A stretch of 64,000 bases of DNA. Source: Ottelia alismoides. Taxonomy: Eukaryota > Streptophyta > Magnoliopsida > Alismatales > Hydrocharitaceae. The notes under the pieces were generated by a model, which saw only the letters and a list, made by a program, of their open reading frames with translations, had not been told where the DNA came from and did no database searches. Position 1 is the stretch's first letter; every line of letters starts with the position of its first letter. Location of the stretch: assembly GCA_037367405.1 (NCBI GenBank), contig JAZKJV010006053.1:186001-250000 (forward strand), given 5' to 3'. This document shows, one piece after another, positions 59,211 through 64,000 of the stretch. The position numbers and the translations under genes are program-made.

Positions 59211-59420
59211 ATGGAAACCGAATCGTTCCTACGATTCGACGATCCTATCGAGTATTGGCGTTTGCAACTCAATCTCAGTTGCATATCTCGCGGTTCGCAT
59301 GCTCGTACGCGGCAACGAATGTTCAGAAAGCGACTTATATCAAGCGTTAAGGTGCAAGCATGGCTGGACACAACATTCGATGAAGATTCATACGGCAACG
59401 GCAAAAAATCAGATCAATGA
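59211..59420 (+). pseudogene. ORF of element C, early stop
   Basis: ATG abuts the PBS. METESFLRFDDPIEYWRLQL, then FRKRLISSVKVQAWLDTTFD, ED. A TGA stops it at codon 70. Homologous sequence continues beyond the stop (compare element A). Confidence 0.5.
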
Positions 59421-59970
59421 AGCTGCTGTGCAACCTATTTTTGAGCAAAAAAACGAAGGTACTTTCATGCAAGATGAAGATTTATTGATACAACTTCGAT
59501 ACAAAACGAAATCGAAGACTTGGCCCCATATTTGATGAAGACCCTATAGAAGAAGCATGGGAAATCGTCGATCTGCTTGCTGTCCAAGAATATTCAGACC
59601 TACAATCGTTGGAAGAACCAATTCCAGTGCCACCCACGACTCCCTCCTGGGTCCCTGATGCAGCCCCCGCACCTCCGGCACCCCCATCTCCCAGTTGCAG
59701 CCCCTGCTGTCCACCAAATTGCCACACTGCCTCTCCTACAACCCATCTCCGTCACCCCGGCAACCCTCCCAGCCCCAACGCACCCTCGGGCAGTCCTCGC
59801 GCCCCCAGCTACAACAGAAAATATTGAAACGCCCCCTGGACAGCCCTATCACCGCAGATACACCGTCTTTGCCGTCTGCAGTGCCACACCGCCCAATCTC
59901 GAGCTATAGCAGCCACTGCGCACGCACCAGGCACAGTCATCAACACGCGTGCAAGCGGGGTCGTCACACC

Positions 59971-60888
59971 CAAGGTTTAAAAAAGGTGAGGCGGTCCGAG
60001 GCGTTTTCTCTAAAATTGAGGCGGAGGCGTAAGCCTCGAGGCGGTCGAGGCGGTCGAGGCGTAAGCCTCAATTTTTTGAAAAAAATTATAAAATAAAAGC
60101 AAAATACATTAAAAAATGCATATAATAATATTAAGTTTTGCCAAAAAACACATTCAAAAATAATTTTACACTAGTAAGAGATACAATACATAAGCGATTA
60201 TTCTAAGATTCGCAACTAACGATCTTGGAATAACTATTTTAAGATTTACAACTTTATATTAATGCCAAAAATATTGATGTGCCAGTTCTTTGTGGCTAAT
60301 GCAATGTATGTCGCAGATATTGATAAGAAAATTTTTCCAAGCTAAATACTAGATGGACCCATATATCTGGAAAGTCATGGCTCTCAATATGAAATAGTGC
60401 TAAAGATTTGGTGACCATGGAGCCAGCAACATTCAAACTTGCAACTAATATAAAATACTTATTATAATTCAAACTCAAATATGTATGCAATAGAACTATT
60501 ATGTGCAAATGCATGATAAATTGAACATGATATATACAAGATCACAGAATTTTGTTGTTTCAAGCGATCTCTTCTCTTTACATGGAGCTACATATAGAAA
60601 TATGCAAGGTTTAACATGGAAACAAAAACACAAACATTAAAAAAATAATGCTTAAGGAAAAATAGGGTCATGTGCAAAGCACACAACCAAAAAGCTAAAA
60701 AAAAGCCTCATGCTCGAGGCTTACGCCTCCGCCTCGCCTCGAGCGCCTCACGCCTCGAGCGCCTCACGAAGACATGAGGCGTACGCACCAGCAGTAGGTC
60801 TCGAGGCGCACGCCTCGAGGCGCTTTAGGCTCGCCTCACCTCCGAGGCGTACGCCTCAGCGCCTCGAGGCGGCGCTTTTTAAACTATG
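59971..60888. mobile_element. non-autonomous hAT-type element, GCCTCGAGGCG family copy 3
   Basis: 918 bp, CAAGGTTTAAAAAAGG..CGCTTTTTAAACTATG, TSD GTCACACC/GTCACACA (59963-59970, 60889-60896, 7/8). Dense GAGGCGTACGCCTCGAGGCG repeats at both ends. The core differs from copies 1 and 2. Innermost member of the nest. Confidence 0.82.
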
Positions 60889-61456
60889 GTCACACACCTC
60901 ATTCCTCGGTGCCGCCTGAGGTTCCCCTTCCAACCCGTCGCCTATTGACCTCGTACTCCAGCAGCCGCCGCGCGTGTTTTGGGTACGGTCTGCACCACGC
61001 ACGCGATTTAGGACCAACGCACCACCTTCCTCGGCGCCGCCCCAGGCCTCCCTGGCCATTGCGCTGTCGTCGCTCACGGCCTCCTGATCCAGACCACTGC
61101 CGCCACCACCTTTTATCCTGGAGGCATGAAACCCTAACGGAAGTTGGGGAGCTCCCTCCTGCCGAATCCCTAAAATAAGGGATGAGAAAATTTGGATAAA
61201 TTACAAGAAGGTCCCTCCTCACAAGAGTTTTTACTTAAAGGGCCAAGTGAAGGTTAAGCTATGTTATAGAGGCATTTTAAGTGAAGGGGTAGAACATTTA
61301 CATCCATACCCCTCAGTGGAAAGAAACTACAAACGTAACATGGAAAATGAGCAAAATTGCGGGTTTTTGCTCAACCAATCCAGATAGGATTCTCCAACCG
61401 TCAGAACGAAGATCAAGCAATTCATCAGGAGACGAATTTTTCAAGCGGAGGAGAAT

Positions 61457-61934
61457 TGATGCAGCACAAAATTAAAATATAGGGCATGATATTTTTATCC
61501 GTTAATTTTATTTACGCTTATTCGATTGTCGTATTTTTATTTAATTAAAGAGATCGCGTGTGATATCAATTTAGTTAGTTAGAGACGATTAGAGATTTGA
61601 ATTTATTTCAAATCAATTAGTTAGTTGGTTAGAGTCAATTAGGATAAGTAGTTTTGAATTTGAATTTTGATTTCTATTTTTGTAATCTCATCCCTCCTGT
61701 ATAAAGGGATGACGGTCTATTGTTTTAAAACGGTTCAGTTAATATGAAAATTTGAGATTCATCTCATTATCTCTCTCTCTCTCTCTCTCTGTTATTTCTC
61801 TCCCTCAACGTGTTCTTCACGTCTTTCATCTCCAAATCCCGTGCAACCGGCATGTTCTCTCTCTCTTCCTCTCCTCTCTAAATTTCTCCACCAAACAACT
61901 ATTTTTCACCGTTGCAAATTTTTATTTTGCATCA
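61457..61934 (+). repeat. 3' LTR of element C
   Basis: 478 bp, near-identical to 58724-59196 apart from the (CT)n length and small changes. This suggests a recent insertion relative to its hosts. Confidence 0.9.
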
Positions 61935-62456
61935 GCGCACAGCAGCCGCCCGAGCACCTCCACGCGCGGCTGCGCGCCCCTTCAGCCACCTGGCCACCCT
62001 CGCTTTTCGCCCTTGCGCGCCCCAGCGCGCCTCGCGACCTCCAGCAGCGACCTCCATGCCCGCCCGCGCCAGCCGTCTTCCTCAGCCCGCGCCATCCGCG
62101 CCACATATGTGAGGGGATCGGGCAAACCCTAACAGGGAACCCGATGGGTGCGGGGTTTGAGTCCCGTGATAGGTGGAAATTTCGTGAGAAATTGAGTGGG
62201 GGAAATAACGCAGAACCCCCTCCAGGCAAAAATTTTTATTCAAAGGGAAGGCTCAAAGGCTCCTCTCACAATATAAGTTGTAATGACGGAGTACGAAAAT
62301 TGCAGAGATGCCCTCCTATGGAAAGAACTACAAAGGTAACGTTGAAAAGGATCGAATTGGAGGAAATTGAAGCCACAATTTAAGGATGAATTCTCCAACG
62401 ACGCACCAACATCAAGCAATTCGTCGGGAGACAATTTTTTTAAAGCGGAGGAGAGT

Positions 62457-62910
62457 TGATGCAGCGTGACTCGACATTATAGGGCCAAATATCTTTTTAA
62501 TTTTAATTGTCAATTTTATTTACGTTTATTTAAATTATCGTGTCTTTAATTAGATAAATGAGATCGTCTGTGATCTCAATAAATCAATTTGATTTTCAAA
62601 TTAGGTAGATAGTCAGTTAATTAGTTAGAGACATTTTAGGATAATTGGTTGTCGATTTTAAATTAATTTCTATTTTTGTAATCCCATCCCTCCTATATAA
62701 AGGGATGGTGGTCCATTGTTTAGAGACAGCTCAAGTTATGAAAAATTGAGAATTATCTCTATCTCCCTCTCTCGTCTCCTTTCTCCCTCAACGCGGTCTA
62801 CGCGCTTCTTCTTCCTTAAACCTCTCGTTCTCCGACGAGCTTCTTCTCTCAACCCCTCCATTTTCTTCTACCAAAAATCCACAAAAAATTATTTTTCCCT
62901 ATTTGCATCA
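62457..62910 (+). repeat. 3' LTR of element B
   Basis: 454 bp, partner of 57425-57893. It lacks the GCCGCGCCAAAAT stretch before the terminal CCCTATTTGCATCA. The outer TSD copy TGTTC follows at 62911. Confidence 0.9.
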
Positions 62911-63320
62911 TGTTCGTAGGGAATTCTCCTGTTTCATGATAGAGTAAGAAGCATATTGTGATTGTTAGATCAAGTGCTGAATCGGAATACAGGGCCATGG
63001 CACAGGCTAGTACATATATGATGTGGGTTAGATCTGTTCTTACTGACCTGACTATAGAAGTGCATCTTCCCATGCACCTTCAATGTGATAATCAAGTTGC
63101 TCTCTTCATTGCAAATAACCCAGCCTTTCATGAGAGGACGAAGCACATAGAGGTAGACTGTCACTACACTCGTGACATGATACGGAAGGGTATTATCACT
63201 ACTACGCATGTCAACTCAGGATACCAGACAGTAGATATACTTACAAAGGCTCTATCGAGAGGACCTTATCAGAGATGTTGTTTCAAGTTGACTCTTATTG
63301 ATATCTACGCTCCAGCTTGA
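62911..63320 (+). pseudogene. copia-2 RNase H, second part
   Basis: Resumes after the composite: IVRSSAESEYRAMAQAS, LTDLTIEVHLPMHLQCDNQV, ERTKHIEVDCHYTRDMI, VDILTKALS. The catalytic Glu (ESEYR) and Asp (CDNQ) are present. The frame ends DIYAPA-stop, just before the purine tract and 3' LTR. Confidence 0.9.
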
Positions 63321-63327
63321 GATGGAG

Positions 63328-63473
63328 TGTTGAGATATTTACAATTTTTAGTATTATCTTTTGTAATTTTCTAGCTTTCCATTCTTCTTTCTGTAATTTG
63401 CTCAATGGGTTCTTCTCCTATATAAAGGAATCCTTGGGCCTCTCAAAATTTATCCCAGTATGTTCCCTTAACA
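63328..63473 (+). repeat. 3' LTR of copia-2
   Basis: 146 bp, TGTTGAGATATTTAC..CCCTTAACA, matching 50436-50579 with few differences. Confidence 0.92.
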
Positions 63474-64000
63474 GCTACTATATGTAACTATTACCAGGTC
63501 CGACATATCATTTGACGTGAGCAAAGTGAGTCAGTTTATGAAGCAGCCCATACAAGCACATATGGATGCAGTCCATATGATTCTGAGATACTTGAAGACT
63601 TCACCTGGTACTGTACTTCTTTTCATCAAAGGCACATCTCTCTCAGTTACAGCATGCGCAGATGCAGATTATGTTGGGTGTCCAATGGATAGAAAGTCTA
63701 CATCTGACTTTGTTGTGTTCATAGGGAATTCTCTTGTTTCATGGAAGAGTAAGAAGCAAATTGTGGTTGTCAGATCAAGTACTGAATCAGAATACAGGGT
63801 TATGGTACAGGCTAGTACAGAGATAATGTGGGTCAGATCCGTTCTTACTTCTTACTGACCTGACTATAAAAGTGCATATTCCCATGCACCTCCAATGTGA
63901 TAATCAAGATGTTCTCTTCATTGCAAACAATCCAGCCTTTCATGAGAGGACATAGCACATAGAGGTGGATTGTCACTACACTTGTGACATGATACATAAG
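63474..64000 (+). pseudogene. copia-1 RNase H (resumed), cut by the window edge
   Basis: VSKVSQFMKQPIQAHMDAVH, ACADADYVGCPMDRKSTSDF, STESEYRVMVQAS. RNase H residues D (ADADYVG), E (ESEYR) and D (CDNQD, other frame) are visible. A short duplication near 63845 (CTTACTTCTTACTGACC) shifts the frame. Confidence 0.88.

Larger units (their letters stand above)
58724..61934 (+). mobile_element. element C: non-autonomous LTR retrotransposon inside B
   Basis: TSD GCGCA perfect (58719-58723, 61935-61939). LTRs 58724-59196 and 61457-61934 begin TGATGCAGCACAAAATT. PBS at 59199-59210. The purine tract is AGCGGAGGAGAAT. The interior holds the PBS-abutting ORF, a smaller C-rich cassette, the hAT element at 59971-60888, then more C-rich sequence, AAACCCTAACGG and the 3' domain. 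Confidence 0.9.
55130..62910 (+). mobile_element. composite of non-autonomous LTR elements A and B with one TSD
   Basis: A (55130-57421) and B (57425-62910, holding C) lie head to tail, separated by ATT. The only matching TSD is TGTTC at the outer ends (55125-55129, 62911-62915). Neither A nor B alone has a matching pair. All LTRs start TGATGCAG and end GCATCA. It splits the RNase H reading of copia-2. Confidence 0.85.
57425..62910 (+). mobile_element. element B: non-autonomous LTR retrotransposon split by C
   Basis: LTRs 57425-57893 and 62457-62910 (TGATGCAGCGTGACTCGAC..GCATCA). PBS at 57896-57907. Purine tract AAGCGGAGGAGAGT. Interior 57908-58723 and 61935-62456, about 2.27 kb in all without C. 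The C-rich cassette runs 58185 to about 62100 across the C insertion. CAAACCCTAACAGG and the conserved 3' domain follow. Confidence 0.88.
50436..63473 (+). mobile_element. copia-2: same family, inserted in copia-1
   Basis: LTRs 50436-50579 and 63328-63473, TSD GCTAT/GCTAC (50431-50435, 63474-63478, 4/5). PBS TGGTATCGGAGC at 50580-50591. Polypurine tract GAGATGGAG before 63328. Coding at 51289-55124 and 62911-63320, separated by the composite LTR element (55130-62910). It sits in the RNase H region of copia-1, whose reading resumes at 63474. Confidence 0.93.
46141..64000 (+). mobile_element. copia-1: Ty1/copia element, runs off the right end
   Basis: 5' LTR 46141-46284, PBS, leader, then gag-pol in two parts: 46622-50435 and 63474-64000. 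The gap between is copia-2 and its contents. The 3' LTR is outside the window. Order protease, integrase, RT, RNase H identifies Ty1/copia. Numerous stops and frameshifts. Copia-2 is the same family. Confidence 0.92.

Overview
The window is plant nuclear DNA, almost certainly from an angiosperm with long, transposon-filled introns. The evidence is GT-AG introns in a cytosolic lysyl-tRNA synthetase gene, LTR retrotransposons primed by initiator Met-tRNA, plant-type L1 and RTE LINEs, and hAT, Mutator-like and PIF-like DNA transposons. I cannot name the species. Exon and element edges were read by eye from splice signals, terminal repeats and target-site duplications (TSDs). Nothing was aligned against a database.

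The only host gene I can support is lysyl-tRNA synthetase (LysRS), on the minus strand. Fourteen exons between 45230 and 19825 join in phase without a stop and carry class II motifs 1, 2 and 3. The start codon and first exon(s) lie to the right of 45230, probably beyond the window. Two introns are about 10.3 and 10.5 kb. A possible last exon at 907-947 would add an intron of about 18.9 kb. If so, nearly the whole window is transcribed as LysRS pre-mRNA.

Layout. 1-8 kb: SINEs, two hAT-type elements with GCCTCGAGGCG repeats, an L1 3' fragment and a solo LTR. 8-19.8 kb: a 5'-truncated RTE LINE with a perfect 14-bp TSD, split by a decayed Ty3/gypsy chromovirus (9074-16493) and a non-autonomous LTR element (16716-19315). 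19.8-23.8 kb: LysRS exons with one small foldback element. 23.8-34.3 kb: intron with a plus-strand L1 split by a Mutator-like element and a hAT-type element. 34.4-44.7 kb: intron with a minus-strand L1 split by five DNA elements, plus a solo LTR. 44.7-45.2 kb: three LysRS exons. 46.1-64 kb: a Ty1/copia element (copia-1) containing a second copy of its family (copia-2), which contains a composite of two non-autonomous LTR elements (A and B), one of which holds a third (C), which holds a hAT-type element.

The most unusual material is the non-autonomous LTR family (E1, A, B, C and two solo LTRs). Its ORF starts with an ATG abutting the primer-binding site. Its middle is a C-rich cassette that differs between copies. 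E1 also carries an apparently captured segment with a TATA box and a small ORF with three PHxFF repeats. A and B sit head to tail 3 bp apart within a single TSD. Their termini resemble those of the resident chromovirus, a candidate source of mobilising proteins.
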